Source: Boswellia sacra
Lineage: Eukaryota; Streptophyta; Magnoliopsida; Sapindales; Burseraceae
DNA: 64,000 nt
Direction of reading: 5' to 3'
Assembly: GCA_013180625.2 (NCBI GenBank)
Contig: SNVD02000426.1
Span: forward strand, 777,001 to 841,000
A program made the position numbers and the translations under genes. Below, piece after piece: positions 24,201-36,929 of this stretch (position 1 is its first letter; each line of letters opens with the position of its first letter). Below the pieces are notes generated by a model. The model was not told where the DNA came from and searched no databases. It worked only from the letters and a program-made list of their open reading frames with translations.

Positions 24201-27200
24201 TAGGCATTATTTAATTATTGCTTCTATTCTACTACTGCACAAGTTATGCAATAGAATGCAGCGACTTATGTGTTCCTTCAAATTGTGTACTTCCAATCGA
24301 TTTGTTCCATAATAAATGGGCCTAGCTGCAAATTTCAAGGGGATGTCAATGGCCTGTAATTATGTCTGAGTTGCTTTAAATAGTTTCAAGTTCCAACATA
24401 AGTTAGGGATATTTATATATATGGTGGTACCTGAAACACTGGCATCGGGAATTGTCTGTGCTCGACTGTTTTCTGCCCCCAAAGTAATTTTACTCCTCGC
24501 AGATATCTCATTGAAAGTTGTTGTGGCCATATTTATATAATATTAAATAAAAAACTTAAACTTATGCTAAGATGGTTTCATTTTACACTTGGCATCCCTA
24601 TCATTAACGCTATAGATTCGTATCCAGATTTTACCTATCACGTGAGCATAGATCATGGTGGCTTTCCAAAATAACTCATTTTGTGACTTGATGGCCTGCT
24701 ACTATATGCTGCCTTTTGATTCTTAATCTTAAATTTTCCTTTTCTGTTTTGATTGAATTCTCAATATCTCTTTTTGCCAAATGTGATGTTTGCTGTACAT
24801 CCATTAATATAATAGCCAAAAAGATCAAAGTACTAAAACAAATTGCATTTGTTGATTATGCTTTTGCTTTTGTAATTAATTTTAATGGATTATAAATCTG
24901 GGAAAGTGGCATGGATTTGTTCTTTTTCACCCATTTCTGTCAGAAAGAAGCTGCTGTTGTTTCCATTTGCACGGGAGTGGAATTCATGCAAATGGCATGC
25001 CTGCAGCAGCCTTATATATTCGAAGGAGATGATGATAAATTATAATTTTATTAGTATAAAGATAACTTAGGAGAAGATATTGTGGATCACAGTACTCTGG
25101 CTGGTAATGGTTGGCAACTATTATTATTTATTTTTGAAAGTACAAACTACCTTTACAATGACGCTTTTAGCATTTTTAATTTACTCATGTTCCCTTTAGT
25201 TTCTTCAGTGGGTTCTCCTTAATCATCTTTTGTAGAAATTTTAACTAAATTAAATCAGAAAACAAGTAAAAAGATTAGGCATGCCCACCGGAGCGCACAT
25301 CCATTTTGATTATTATACTGGCATAAATTCACTACGTTTGGATTGTGTTAAGTTGCATCTGCCAGGCTGATATTCTTATTTCTCACTGAAGAAATTCAAT
25401 TTGTTTCTGTGTGCTTGTTAGCTGGTTATTCTAAGTTTTCTTTACTTTGTAGTTATTGACTCAATTCTTGGATGATAATTTTACCTATACTTGCTATTTG
25501 TAGTAAATGTTTCTTTTATCATATGAGTTCTCATAGATGCGAGTTGTCTTTTGAATCCTAGGGTGCAATTCTGTTTCATAAAAACTTCCTCTTAATCTGG
25601 CTCTTCAATACCATCTTGAACTTTACAATTATATTAGAACATCATAAATTCAATGTGTACAAGAAGGATCTAGGAATCTCCATCTTATAAATCTTCATAT
25701 ATACTCTTCTCGCACTTAAGATGAATTGTTCTTTGTAAAAACTTGGCATTGAAGATTGGAAATATATGAATCTGCAGGCACCAATGGAAGATTTTTCCAA
25801 TCAATAACACATGTAAAATAAGTGTTTGCCTGTGATGAAATGAATTATAAACTGACCAAGGCACCTGCTATTGTGCTGTGAAATGAAAGCATATTCTTTC
25901 TTAAGTTTCTTTAAGTGCAATACCTAGAATCATATATTAATATTAGTTATTTTTTAAGTAATGGGTTCATTTAGTATACGCTATTGTTACATGTGGATAA
26001 TGCCGAAACTTTCTTGAAATTAGCTCATCTTTTCTAAAGTAGTTCAATCATACATGTATGAATAATGAAACAGTAGAGCCTGGAGAGTCCTCCAGGATGT
26101 GTCATAATATATACTTAATTATCTTACAAAAAGTCTTGTTGCCATCGGAGTTCTAATAAAGATGTTTGTGTATCTATGAGAAGAGGTTGTGGCCTTACAC
26201 ACGAAAGTCTATTGGCTCAGTACAGTTTGAGTACTGGCAGGCCATGTGATAACGTGGTTTTGGGTTGAACAAGTTTCAGGGGAAAGCCTGGACTATAGAT
26301 GACCATTGACCAGAGAGAGAAAGAGAGAGATTGGTGTGAAGGGCATAATGGGGCAAACTGTTATCAAAAGTCGAGTAGTGAAGCATAGCCCTAACTTAAA
26401 TGACTTTATAGGACAATCCCGGGTAGAACGGGTGGTCGGAGTTCACATGGACTCCCGTAGTTCTCGCTGTGAATCCACCAGCCTTTTAATACGGAAATTA
26501 AATAACATCATTCAATGTTATTGTCTAATATCCAGTCTTCACACGCACTAGGGGCATCTGCATCTTCTGATGCTTAGTGCCTGTCATTACCATAGACATT
26601 TGTTCCCAGTTGTGGGTCTTTGTGCTTTTGATTATATTTATGGCCATCACACGTGTCTGATCACTTCTCAGAACCCTTGGGGTCCCAAGCTGTATTAGCT
26701 TGCTCTTTTTGGTTCACTTAACCCACGCTCTTCTTTCGGGCCACCCCTTCCATCTTTCTCGAGTTCGGCTTTGTCTAATTTCCTACCAATTATTTCCGCT
26801 GTATATACAACATCCACCATAGTGATCTCTCATTATGTTCCTTCCTTGCCTTCCTGTCTAATATGATTTCTCACTTGATCACTTCTCACAAGTCCCACTT
26901 CATTTATTAAACTAAGTGGCATTCTAGAATCCAATTGGGCGTTGGAAATGTGGCGGATTTTGAGTTATTAAATATAGTATTAGAGGGCAGAATGATTGTG
27001 TAGACTATACAAAGCACTTGGATGAGAGAGAGAGAGACATTGATGCTCGGGTTGAATCTTCGAAGAGTAGGATTGCTGTTACAAATTATTTAAATAAATT
27101 TATCTATAAAAATTGATATGACATCTTTATATATTTATTATATTATTCATTTTAATTAATATCATTTATTACGAGTATATATTTATCAAATCATTATATT

Positions 27201-28748
27201 TATTTATCAAATCACTTCATATTTTAACAATTTATACAAGTGAGGATGTATAACTAGTTTGTAAGAATAGTATTATTCATCCCGAAATTTCGTTTACCTT
27301 GAACTAAAATAGATTTGCAAAAATGGTTAATAGTAAGGCATGGAAAGGGTTACATGATAATGGGTTTTGATTAGTGTTGTAATGGCTTGTTCCATAAATT
27401 AGGGGGTCCTGGTCATGTCGGGTATTATGGGAATAGTTATGGGCTATTCTAGGAAAAGAGATAAGTTAACACAAGATTTCCTGGGGACTGGGGAGGGCCC
27501 AATGGTCTGTCTGTGGTTGGGGCGTGGCTTGCGGGCGTTATTCAACCACTGTATCAAACTTTCCCTTAGTATTATTATTGTAATAATAATTTATTATTTT
27601 TTCTCATTATGTGGCTATGGCTAATATGATTTGATGGCCGTACCGGCATGTCCACTAACACTCGGAGTCTTTGACAGACAATGGACATTACTAGACACTG
27701 AACTTTCTGCAAGCCCAATTGCCACATCTGCCTTTGTTGACGGTGTGCAAATGCAATGTGGAGTGCGCCATTAGGCTTAGAGAGAGAGATATTGTCGTGG
27801 GTCCTCTCACTTATGGGCTTTTTCCCTCATGTCCCTACATTTACATTCTTCTCTCTTTATGCCTTTAGAGTAGACAACTGGGGCTTAATTTTTGCTTTAT
27901 TTCAAGTTTTTGTTACCTTCAAGTTAAAACATTGAGTTGAGTTGGTAAAAACTCGAATCAAAAGCGAGCTCATGTTCGATTTGCATACCTCACTGAACAG
28001 GTCCCTCCTATTGTTTGCTTGGAATAGTAAACTTGTTCTCTTCTCTATAAATGTATTGAAAAATAATGTTGCTACGGTTGCATGTGTAGTGGTATTTTTT
28101 CCTTTGTGCACCTTTCTGCTGTGCACAAAGGAAGTAACAGTTGTGTATTTTGGTGACATGTACATGTGCAATCATCTGGGCAGAGGACGGAGCTGTATCA
28201 TCAGACCCGGATGAGGAGTATAGTGGAGGGGAGATGGAGGGTCAAGAATCTCAAACTCGGGATGAAGATAGAGATCTTAAAGATGAGCTGTTACGTAAAT
28301 TTGGAGGTCACATTGGCTCCTTGAAGCTGGAGTTCTCTAAGAAGAAGAAGAAAGGGAAGCTGCCAAAAGAAGCTCGGCAAACACTACTTGATTGGTGGAA
28401 TGTTCACTACAAATGGCCATATCCAACGGTAAATCAGTCACTGTACCAGTCATTTTATGGTTCATATTAACCATGCAGATGATGAAACCGTGGCAATTAA
28501 TTAATGAATATATTTTTAGTAGTTTTGACATTCAACTAAGGATTTGTTACGTGGCTTCACATCTGAATGTGGTTGTTGTTGAACACTAGGAAACTGATAA
28601 GATTCAACTGGCTGAATCAACTGGCCTAGATCAGAAACAAATCAACAATTGGTTTATAAATCAGCGGAAGCGGCACTGGAAGCCAACGGAGAACATGCAG
28701 TTTGCTATAATGGATAACCTTTCTGGACCGCTATTTGCAGATGACTGA
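21271..28748 (+). CDS. Class I KNOX homeobox protein, KNAT2/KNAT6 type
   Basis: Exons 21271-21561, 22285-22404, 22520-22655, 28184-28428 and 28590-28748 join in frame to give 316 residues, close to Arabidopsis KNAT2 and KNAT6. Domains in order: KNOX1 (about 73-115, [19 protein letters not shown]), KNOX2 (about 131-174, [19 protein letters not shown]), an acidic linker, ELK (about 213-235, [20 protein letters not shown]), and a TALE homeodomain (about 236-298) with the three-residue PYP loop extension and [12 protein letters not shown] recognition helix. It should act in the nucleus with BELL partners to keep meristem and boundary cells undifferentiated. The N-terminus [10 protein letters not shown] and [17 protein letters not shown] match the KNAT2/6 clade rather than STM or KNAT1. 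All introns are GT-AG; intron 3 is about 5.5 kb. I see no damage. KNAT2 and KNAT6 are products of a Brassicaceae duplication, so one name cannot be chosen. Confidence 0.97.
22656..28183 (+). other. Large third intron of the KNOX gene
   Basis: The intron is 5528 bp, starts GTCAGT and ends CATCTGGGCAG. It interrupts the coding sequence at phase 1 between KNOX2 and the ELK-side linker. I see no nested gene, no transposon ends and no long repeat, only short T-rich and GA-rich runs (for example near 27027 and 27782). In grass KNOX1 genes the introns near this place carry regulatory DNA, and insertions there cause ectopic expression. Confidence 0.85.
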
Positions 28749-29399
28749 GTTGCATGTACATTCTCATCAAATGTATATCTTCTCATGAATTATTAATCCA
28801 TTGCCTCGGCTTTGTGTATATGCTAATGTGGTACTGACGCTTTATTGCCTATTTCCTGTAAAGGGAAAAATAACTTCCTTTTGCTTCATGTATATTTCCA
28901 ATTGGTCAATATTGAAATGAAATGATACATGATCTGAATTACAAATTTTTCATATTTGTAATGTTTGCTAATATATCACGTACAATATCATCGAACAATG
29001 AATCATATCGAGGTAAGCTGCCAATTCTGATCTTGCATACAAATAGATGAGGCACCAGTTAGCGGTTACTCAACTGGTTAATTTGATGACGTATAAAACT
29101 TTCGTATTTTTGTTAATTTTTTTCTCATTAACAAATGCATGCCGTCATCATATTTATCTACGGTTTGATACACATTAATAAAATGATGGAACACCTTCAA
29201 TATATTAATTTTAAATGAAATGTAGTGTCTCTAATATACTATAAATCATTTGATTTAACGTGGGAAAATGGAGATTTTGTGGTTTTGTTATGAAACTTCG
29301 TTAAATCTTATGTTTTTTTTTTTTTTAATTCTGTTGCTTAATCTTATGTTAAACCTTTAATTTTTTGTGAAGTAAAAAATGGTCGAGTACGAGTTGCTA

Positions 29400-29740
29400 A
29401 ATCAAGTTGACTTGCGAATGACGTAGAGTCGTGGCGCTATACAAGTTGAGCTGCAGCGCTGCTGCAAATAAAGCTCAGGCTTATTTGTAATTTTGGTTAC
29501 CCTATATAATATAACATGATTCAAGGAGCTGACTAGGGATTAGTGTGCTACGAGAGAGTTTGAAAACGTGAGTGTGATTGATGATTTTATAAAACTTTTT
29601 TCATCGTAATGAATTACTACAGTAACCAAAGAACAGGACGCAGTCTCACGTTGAGGTGAGTCTGTATAAATCTTGTGTGTTCTATACTTTATTTTCTGTG
29701 TTTTTTTTTATTATATATTGCTCTCAAATTAAAATGAATT
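29400..29740 (+). repeat. Possible Copia-type LTR 3' end fragment
   Basis: The stretch 29530-29720 has the order seen at the R/U5 end of many plant Copia LTRs: a GAGAGAGTTTG run, GATTTTATAAAAC, ACAGTAACCAAAGAACAGGACGC without long ORFs, then a GAGGTGAGTCTGTATAAATC block followed by T-rich sequence. No second LTR and no coding remnant was seen, so this would be a solo or truncated LTR. The call rests on texture and is weak. Confidence 0.28.
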
Positions 29741-30682
29741 AGGGTGTTTAATTTGTAACATTGTGGTGTATTGACAGAGAGTCAAATAAATGTTGGGAAA
29801 ATTGAACCATCTAGTAGTATACTCAACATTTTACTCCACAGCTCAACAATTTACATATATTATAAAAAAATAAAAATAAAAATAAAAGGAACTTGATTGT
29901 TGTTTATCGAGTATTGCTAAAGAATCAAGTAATTGTATTGAGCAATTGTCCAACAACTTCCTTCTTGAACTATTCCGTGAATTTCATTTAAGTTGAATTC
30001 TTAATTTTACTGTTAACGAGGCGTCTATAGTAATAGTGTTTGGTTAGATGCTGAAGTTGGACAAAAGTTGGCGGCACAAGAAAATATATAAATATAGTGG
30101 AAAAGATGATTCCAAGAAGTATCGAGTAAGATTGGTAAGATATATGCTGGGATGTTCTTTATCCATTTCTCTCTGTGTCAAATCAAAAGAGGTTCTAACA
30201 CTTCCGTAAAGATGCAAGATTAGCATGTAAACTCAATCTCTATCTTATTAAATAACATTAAACTTTCAAACAAAAGGAATCAAACAAAACCAAAAGAGGT
30301 TCTAATACTGTTTGCTTTGATTCTAATTGTCTCTTCCCCATCCATCCACAAACGCCAAAGTCTTACATTCACGCTACACCACCTTTTAATAATCAAGATT
30401 TACGTGATTTAGTCCAACTTAAGTATTATATTAATCACAATAATTGCCTACTTTTGAAACTTTAGCCTTCTCAGATTCATCACTATCACAATCACAGTCA
30501 CAATCACATTCATGATTCTTCAATGTTGTTCATTTTGGGTTTTATGGGCTTGGATTCAAACCGAATTGGGTTACGCCCAAGAGAGAATGGACTAGTGCAG
30601 TAATTCAGCTGTTATTAATGGGCCGACCTCTTCAAGAAAACAAAACGTCAACTCTCTCTTTCTCTATATAAATATGTTTATA

Positions 30683-30699
30683 TACACACACACACACAC
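30683..30699. repeat. (CA)n microsatellite
   Basis: About eight AC units inside an AT-rich TATA-type stretch. Short; read directly. Confidence 0.9.
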
Positions 30700-31156
30700 G
30701 CATATATAAAATAAAACCTCAATAAACAATTATTCAATAAATTAATAATTTTAGTTGAATAATAAAATCTTCTTGTCCTAACTCAGACCTATGTATTAAA
30801 TTAATAAATTTATTAAACACATAAAATAATATTTTTTTTTCAAATCCTTTAGGCCCTAACTAAAAAATAAATTAATAATTGATCAAATATATAGCATAAC
30901 TAACATATAAACTCATAATATTAAGATGATTTTTTAATGAATTATTTAAGTTTACTATTATTTGAATGACTTTTCTAGAAAGTATTTGTTAAAATACAAC
31001 TATCATTTAGATTGTGATCATAGTCCGTCCAAATATCCATTACTCATTGTGATTTCATTGTTGCATCATTTTCAATAGGTAAATCAAATAGCACTCAACA
31101 TCAATTGCATTCCACAAAGGTAAATAAAAAAATAATATACTTATTACATAGTGTAT

Positions 31157-31863
31157 GCGACATTGTATAGTATAGTATAATATTGTATTATATAGCATTA
31201 TATTGTATAGTGCTAAAAATAATATTATGTTAAAATTACATAGTATTTGGTATACTCATGTATTATATTAATTTGTACAAAAAAGTAAGAATTTTTTTGT
31301 AAAAGATATACAAAGTATAAATATATTTTTAGTTTATTTATAAAATTAGTTATTTAGTAATTTATCGAACAGTTGCTAATTGTTGAAAAAATTACTTGGG
31401 ATCCAATGCCCCCACTGGACTTATTAGATAATTTGAATTTATGGTGTCATGCTAGGTGCCAATTGGTCCAACGGAGGTAGTGGACCTCTAGTGTCACCCA
31501 GTGGGGGTGGTGACTCCCTTCATCCCTTCTTTATTTTTAGAAAATAAATTTTAAAATAAATTTGATTTTATAATTTATCTATTAAATACTTCTTTATTTA
31601 TTTTAATAATTTTAAAATTTGGAGGGTATTGCTATATATATAGAACTTTACAAGAATAATTTTAATATTTTTTATTAGTGTTATACAATGTAATGCTAAT
31701 GTCATGGATTAGCTCTACGTAATTCAATACAATTTTGATGCATCTAAGGGTTGTACTTTGTATTAATTAATACTATGCTAAATTAGTATTAAACACATGT
31801 ATTATACTATTTAATACAATATAGTAAAATAGTACTATACAATGTCGCGAACTAAACATGCCC
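31157..31863. mobile_element. MITE-like element with 16-bp perfect inverted repeat
   Basis: GCGACATTGTATAGTA at 31157-31172 is the exact reverse complement of 31833-31848, and the right side continues with CGAACTAAACATGCCC, the kind of end seen on Tourist and related MITEs. The interior of about 660 bp is AT-rich with one GC-richer island (31395-31520) and has no coding potential. The target duplication is not clear, so the outer borders are approximate. The ends resemble those of the element at 17878-18414. Confidence 0.55.
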
Positions 31864-32041
31864 AAAGTGCTAAATATCAATCGTGTTTCTATAATATAAA
31901 GCATCACGTAACCCATTAACTTTTAAGCACCTTGATCCCTTGCTTTTTTATCTATAACATATACATGTACATGAATCTTGAACAACAAAATAATATATTA
32001 CAAATAATTAAAATATAAAATTTTTTAAATCAATAAATATT

Positions 32042-32180
32042 TATTTATTGATAAATTAATAGAAAAAATTGAAAAAATTGACAGAATAGAGGCCTGTAGT
32101 GAAAATTAGACACATCATTAAAAATTTTTATGCCATAGACATTTTTCTCACAAAATAACCAAAATACCCCTTAAAAATTG
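32042..32180 (+). repeat. Left terminal inverted repeat of the MULE
   Basis: Pairs with 41733-41888 in reverse complement. It is AT-rich, with shared words TGATAAATTAA, GACAGAAT and TTTTTCTCA. There is an indel of about 15 bases near the tip relative to the right copy, so the exact outermost base is uncertain. Confidence 0.7.
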
Positions 32181-32519
32181 AAAAGAAAGAAGAAAGAAAA
32201 ATAAACAAATCATTGTCACTCCTTCCATTTCTTTACTGTCTGAAACACTCTTCAACAACTTTGTTTCATTTCATCTCATTGTTTACTTGTAAAGTTGAAG
32301 CTGAGCAACAAGGTAAGACAAACTCTCCTTAATCTCTCTCTAAATGGTGCAAGAATGTTGAAGTAGGTTGTAATGTTTTCGTTATTTATTATTTTAGTAG
32401 CTGTCAATCGCATTATGTAGCTTAAAATAGGGATATGTATCTGAACTAAGCTTAGAGATAGTGTGGTTTCTTTCAAAATTTGCTGAAAACTGCAAATTCG
32501 TTGAGAAAATTTGGTATCG

Positions 32520-32890
32520 CAGTCGACGGGGAAGAAGACACGATTTGTTGAGCGACTTCACTCGATGTGTCGGATCTACTCTCGACATGTCGAGGGGTAA
32601 TGTTGAGAGTCGAGGGATTGTGTCGAGTCTGTGGTCGAGTGTTGAATTAGTGCGTCGAGTGCAGTGTCAACAGTGTCAATTGTCGGATGTGTATTTAGTT
32701 GAGTTTGTGTGTCCAGTGCGGTTCGTCGAGTCTACGGTCGAGTGTCAAGTTAGTGCGTCGAGTGTAGTGTCGACATTGTCGATTGTCGGATGTGTATTTA
32801 GTTGAGTTTGTGTAACGAGTGTGGTTCGTCGAGTGTCGTGCATCGAGTGTCTTGCGTCGAGTGCATTCCATCGAGATATGTCGAGCGTTT
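32520..32890 (+). repeat. Subterminal TCGAGTG-rich repeats, left side of the MULE
   Basis: More than a dozen copies of GTCGAGTG-like words occur within 370 bp, in a genome that is otherwise poor in CpG. Within it a 103-bp unit is tandemly duplicated (32633-32735 and 32736-32838) with moderate divergence; both units contain TTAGTGCGTCGAGTG and TGTCGGATGTGTATTTAG. The right subterminal region (40780-41260) carries the same word. Repeated subterminal motifs are transposase-binding or promoter sites in several plant DNA transposons; that role here is inference. Confidence 0.8.
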
Positions 32891-32974
32891 GGGCAGAATT
32901 GTTGTTTTTGTGACCTATTTAAGCAATTTCGTAATGATTTTTTGTCCACAGACCTTATATGATATGTCTCTATC

Positions 32975-35785
32975 ATGCAGGATATGGAAACTTTACGCAT
33001 CCTTATTCTATACAATGGTTCTCAGATTATGCAAGAGAATGATGGTTATTTATACACTGGTGGGAGGGCCAAGCCATTGATAATTCGTAGGCGTGCGACA
33101 TATAATGAGTTGGTTGACTGTATTACTACTGAAATGGGTTGGGATCTTCACAAGCATAACATGACTTTAGAGGTTCAATTTGCTTTTAAGAGTGTTCTGC
33201 CAATGCCGACTCTTATTGAGACTGACAAAGATGTTTGTTTTTTTTATACAACATTGTTTGGAGGACCAATAGTCATATACACCATTAATTGTCAAAGTTA
33301 AAGATAGGGAGAAGCGAAGACAGAGGTCAGGATCCGATGCAGTACAAAGGTGACAAAGTTCTTCTCATCCCTCTATGTTTCGCTCAGTAAGTGGAAGCAA
33401 CCAATTAAGTGAGTCCACTCCTATTTTTGCAAAACCACAATTCAATGATGATGTTGGCATTGAGTTTGAGCAATATTCAGGACATGCAGGGCATGAGTCA
33501 GTTGGGGTGTTAGATGCAAATGAGGAAGGGGTGCCCCCGCCAATGCCATCGAGATTAGTACATCATCTCGATAGCATTAGAGAGTTTAAGAGTTTAGGCA
33601 ATATTGATGTTAATAATGCTAGTGATGATGTTAATAATGACGATGGTGGTGATGAAGATTATGATGATGGTAGTGATGATGTTAGTGAGAATGGTGACGA
33701 TGAGAATGATGATTGCACTGTTCGTATTGAAGATTTTGGTGAGGGTTTGAATGATTTTATTGTTGATGGGCAGGATGTAGACGGTTCACATTTTGATAAT
33801 GATGGACAGACGAAGATCTTGAATGATGTGAACTAGGATGTGCCGTTTACTGTTCCTTCTCCAATTCACTCCGCACCTACTCCTCCACTATACAGACATC
33901 AACAAGATCCGGTGTCAAATAATGAGCCAAGAATGGATGCAAATCTTACACATGAAGAAGCTAATTTGGGCTCTGAGAATGACAGCTGTCGGGCTAACAC
34001 ATTCAGATGGATGCTACCTATTGTGTATTTATCATCCGCAGTTGGCGATGATGCTTCATCGTTTGTAGTTGATGGGATTAAGGTTACAGTTAGGCAGATG
34101 TTTAACAGCAAAACAGAGCTTCGTGAGAAGTTATTAAATTTGGCAGTAAGACGCAACTTTCAATTCAAGTTGAGAAACTCAAACGCAACAAGGTTTGAGG
34201 TTGTATGCCGTGTTGAATCTTGTAAATGGCGTTTACGTACCACAAAGGTAGCCGATTCACATTTCTTTCTAGTGAAAAAGTATAAGAACCATCACACATG
34301 CTCCGGAGCCGGACTTCACCCAAACCACAAACAGGCAACAACACATGTCATTGGCAAACATATTAAGAGCAAATTCGTTGAGGCATCGAGAATATATTGT
34401 CCGAAGGATATTATATATGATGTTTAGGAGTCATTGGGTGTTAATATCACATACAACAAGGCATTGAGGGCAAAGGAGTCAGCTTTGCAAGAACTTCACG
34501 GATCTCATGAGGAATCATTCACACTACTCCCTGAGTACATGTACATGATTGAGAAAGCAAACCTAGGGACCAAAACGACTTTAGAAACTGATGACAATAA
34601 CCATTTTAGATGCTTTTTCACGAGTATAGGGGCCTCTATTACTGGATTTGCATCATCAATTATGCCAGTTATCGCAGTTGATGGATATTTTTTGAAAGGA
34701 AAATATAGAGGTACAATGTTTATGGCTTCTTGTATGGATGAAAATAAACAAATATACCCATTGGCATTTGGAGTTAGGCATTATGAAAATGATGACTCGT
34801 GGAACTGGTTCATAAGACAGTTACGTGATCATGTTGTACGAAACGTCAAAGATCTTGTATTCATTTTTTACCGTCATCGTAGCATTGAAAGAGCCATTGT
34901 AGAAGTTTTTCATCATGCACTGTATGGATTGTGCACGCATGATCTGAAGGGTAACTTGAAGGCCACGTTCAAGGACAAGACTTTGTTGGATATATACTCC
35001 CGAGCTGCAAGGACATATCATTGTGTTGATTTCAACTATAAGCGTATATGCCTGCAGCAGTAACTTATCTTTGAGAGATTGGAGTCGAAAAATGGGCACG
35101 TTCACAGTTTCATGGCCAACGGTGTAACATCATGACAACAAATATAGCTGAGTCGATGAACAGCTGCTTGCGACATGCGTGATTCCTTCCGGCTACATTA
35201 TTAGTAGATTATTACCGGGCGAACTCGCAGCAATGGTTCTATGAGCGTCGACAGTTATTTACTAACTCAGAATTACATCTCTCGCCATAGGCTAACAAGT
35301 TGATGGAGGAGCGTTTAAAGGAGGGCGAACGTATGAGGATTAGTGGTATCTCTCTTACTATGTACGAGGTGAGAGGCAACAACCGTGTTAACATCGTTGA
35401 CATGTACGCTCAGACATGCAGGTGCATGGTGTTTGATCTTGATCAGCTTCCGTGTGCACATGTATTAGCTGTTTGCAAACGTATGAACCTACTGACGTGC
35501 CATGATTATTGTGTCCATTGGTATACGACTGAAACATTACTATATGCATATGCTCTACCAGTTATTCCTATTGGAGTTAGTGAGGATGGTGCCTGAGGAG
35601 GTACGTAGCAGAGTGGTTCTACCGCCAGTCATAAGGAGACCAGCTAGTCATCCTCGGAGGAAATAAATCCCTTCCGTCGGAAAGTCTAGCTCGTCTCGAA
35701 CTTGCGGGCGGTGTGAAAGTTTCGGGCACAATCGTCAAACTTGTCGAAACTCAGTTCACTTTATGATAGGGGATGATGTCTACTA
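32975..35785 (+). pseudogene. mudrA-type MULE transposase, decayed
   Basis: The N-terminal piece (32975-33301) is followed by a frame change and then one long frame, 33375-35063, broken by TAG at 33834-33836 and 34425-34427. It holds an acidic region, the MuDR DNA-binding region (CRVESCKWRLRTTK, HHTCSG) and the MULE transposase core (IMPVIAVDGYFLKGKYRG with the first catalytic Asp; LAFGVRHYENDDSWNWF; GLCTHDLKGNL with the C-x2-H). The second catalytic Asp, usually SDRH, is replaced (FYRH). The third acidic residue (NIAESMN) lies in another frame after 35063, followed by a TGA in RHA*F. A SWIM zinc finger (CRCMVFDLDQLPCAHVLAVC) is at 35300-35596 and a CCHC knuckle (CGRCESFGHNRQTC) at about 35705-35745. 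A donor-like GTAAGA at 32312 and acceptor TGCAG before 32981 suggest a 5' UTR intron. Nuclear DNA-cutting role when intact; this copy is not functional. Confidence 0.88.
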
Positions 35786-36929
35786 AATGTACAAAAGGGG
35801 TTTTTTTTGTCTATGTAATATTATTTGTTTGCTATAAGCGACGTAGTCTATTTATTTTATTCCATCGGAGGCTAGGTCAAATGAATAACTTTCATTTATG
35901 TGATTTTGTCTAACTTTCATTTACGTGTTATATGGAGTCACAGTTTCGAGATATGTGAGATTTAATGCAATACTTTAGGTAGAGGAGGAGGAGGCAGAGG
36001 AGGCCATAGAGGGTAACTTCATGGTAAGCGAGTTGAGTTCTGAGCTTGGACAGTTATAACACCTGATCCTACCATCAATATTGATCAATTGGGATTTCTA
36101 ATCCTACATGATTACAGAAAAAAGGAAAACATATTAACACGTCGTCGCATTGATTTCGTTCTCTCTCTTTACTGATTTAGAATTTTTGTCCTAATATACA
36201 TCCACTCGACTACATATTATTTCAACCGCCCTAAATCAAAATTTATGTGGGACCTCTGAGAGAGGAATTGTTTGTCCCTGTCTAGACTTTGATGTCGTTT
36301 TAGCTTTTATTTGAGCAAAATGCCTCGTATTGGTGTATAATGTATAGTTTATTCATTTGAGCTAGCCTCGGATGGAATAAAATTAATACACTACATGCTT
36401 AGAACCCGAAATAATATTACATAGAGAAAATACCTTGTATGTATACTGTATAATGAATCGTGTTTTCAGGTTGACGTTAAAGCAGATGAAAAGGCTCGTT
36501 GGAGTGAGAAGTTAGGGTTTTCCTGTCCTGGTGACAGTGAATCAATAGAATCAAGATTATGCCATACTCAACTTTCCGCATGAATTTGTCTGTTACTTCA
36601 CCATACAATGCTGATTCTAACGGTGATGAAATGAACATGCATGTGCTTCGTCAATGTTTGTATGTAACATTCATGTATTAAACACGTATGTACCAATACA
36701 TTCGGGAAAAATGTATTTACGTACCCCTCGTACTGACCTGTTCACTTGACTATGCAAGTACATACCTCTATACATGGAAAAATGTGCTACCATACAAAAT
36801 ATATAACTATACAAAAATGTGTAAATATCGACAAACGTGTAACTGTACAACAATTTCTCCATATACAAAAATGTGTATCACTAGAAGAAATGTGTAACAT
36901 GCATGACACAAAATTATGGTGATGTCGTG

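Larger units (their letters stand above)
28749..32041. other. Intergenic region between KNOX and the MULE
   Basis: No gene was recognised. The first few hundred bases are the KNOX 3' UTR and flank. A possible LTR end lies at 29400-29720, a CA microsatellite at 30683-30699 and a MITE-like element at 31157-31863. The remainder is AT-rich. Confidence 0.5.

Noticed and set aside
32033..32041. Nine-base ATAAATATT as a firm MULE target duplication
   Set aside because: Not accepted as proof: the right-hand partner CTAAATATT differs at one base and both sit in AT-rich DNA. It is kept only as a candidate border.
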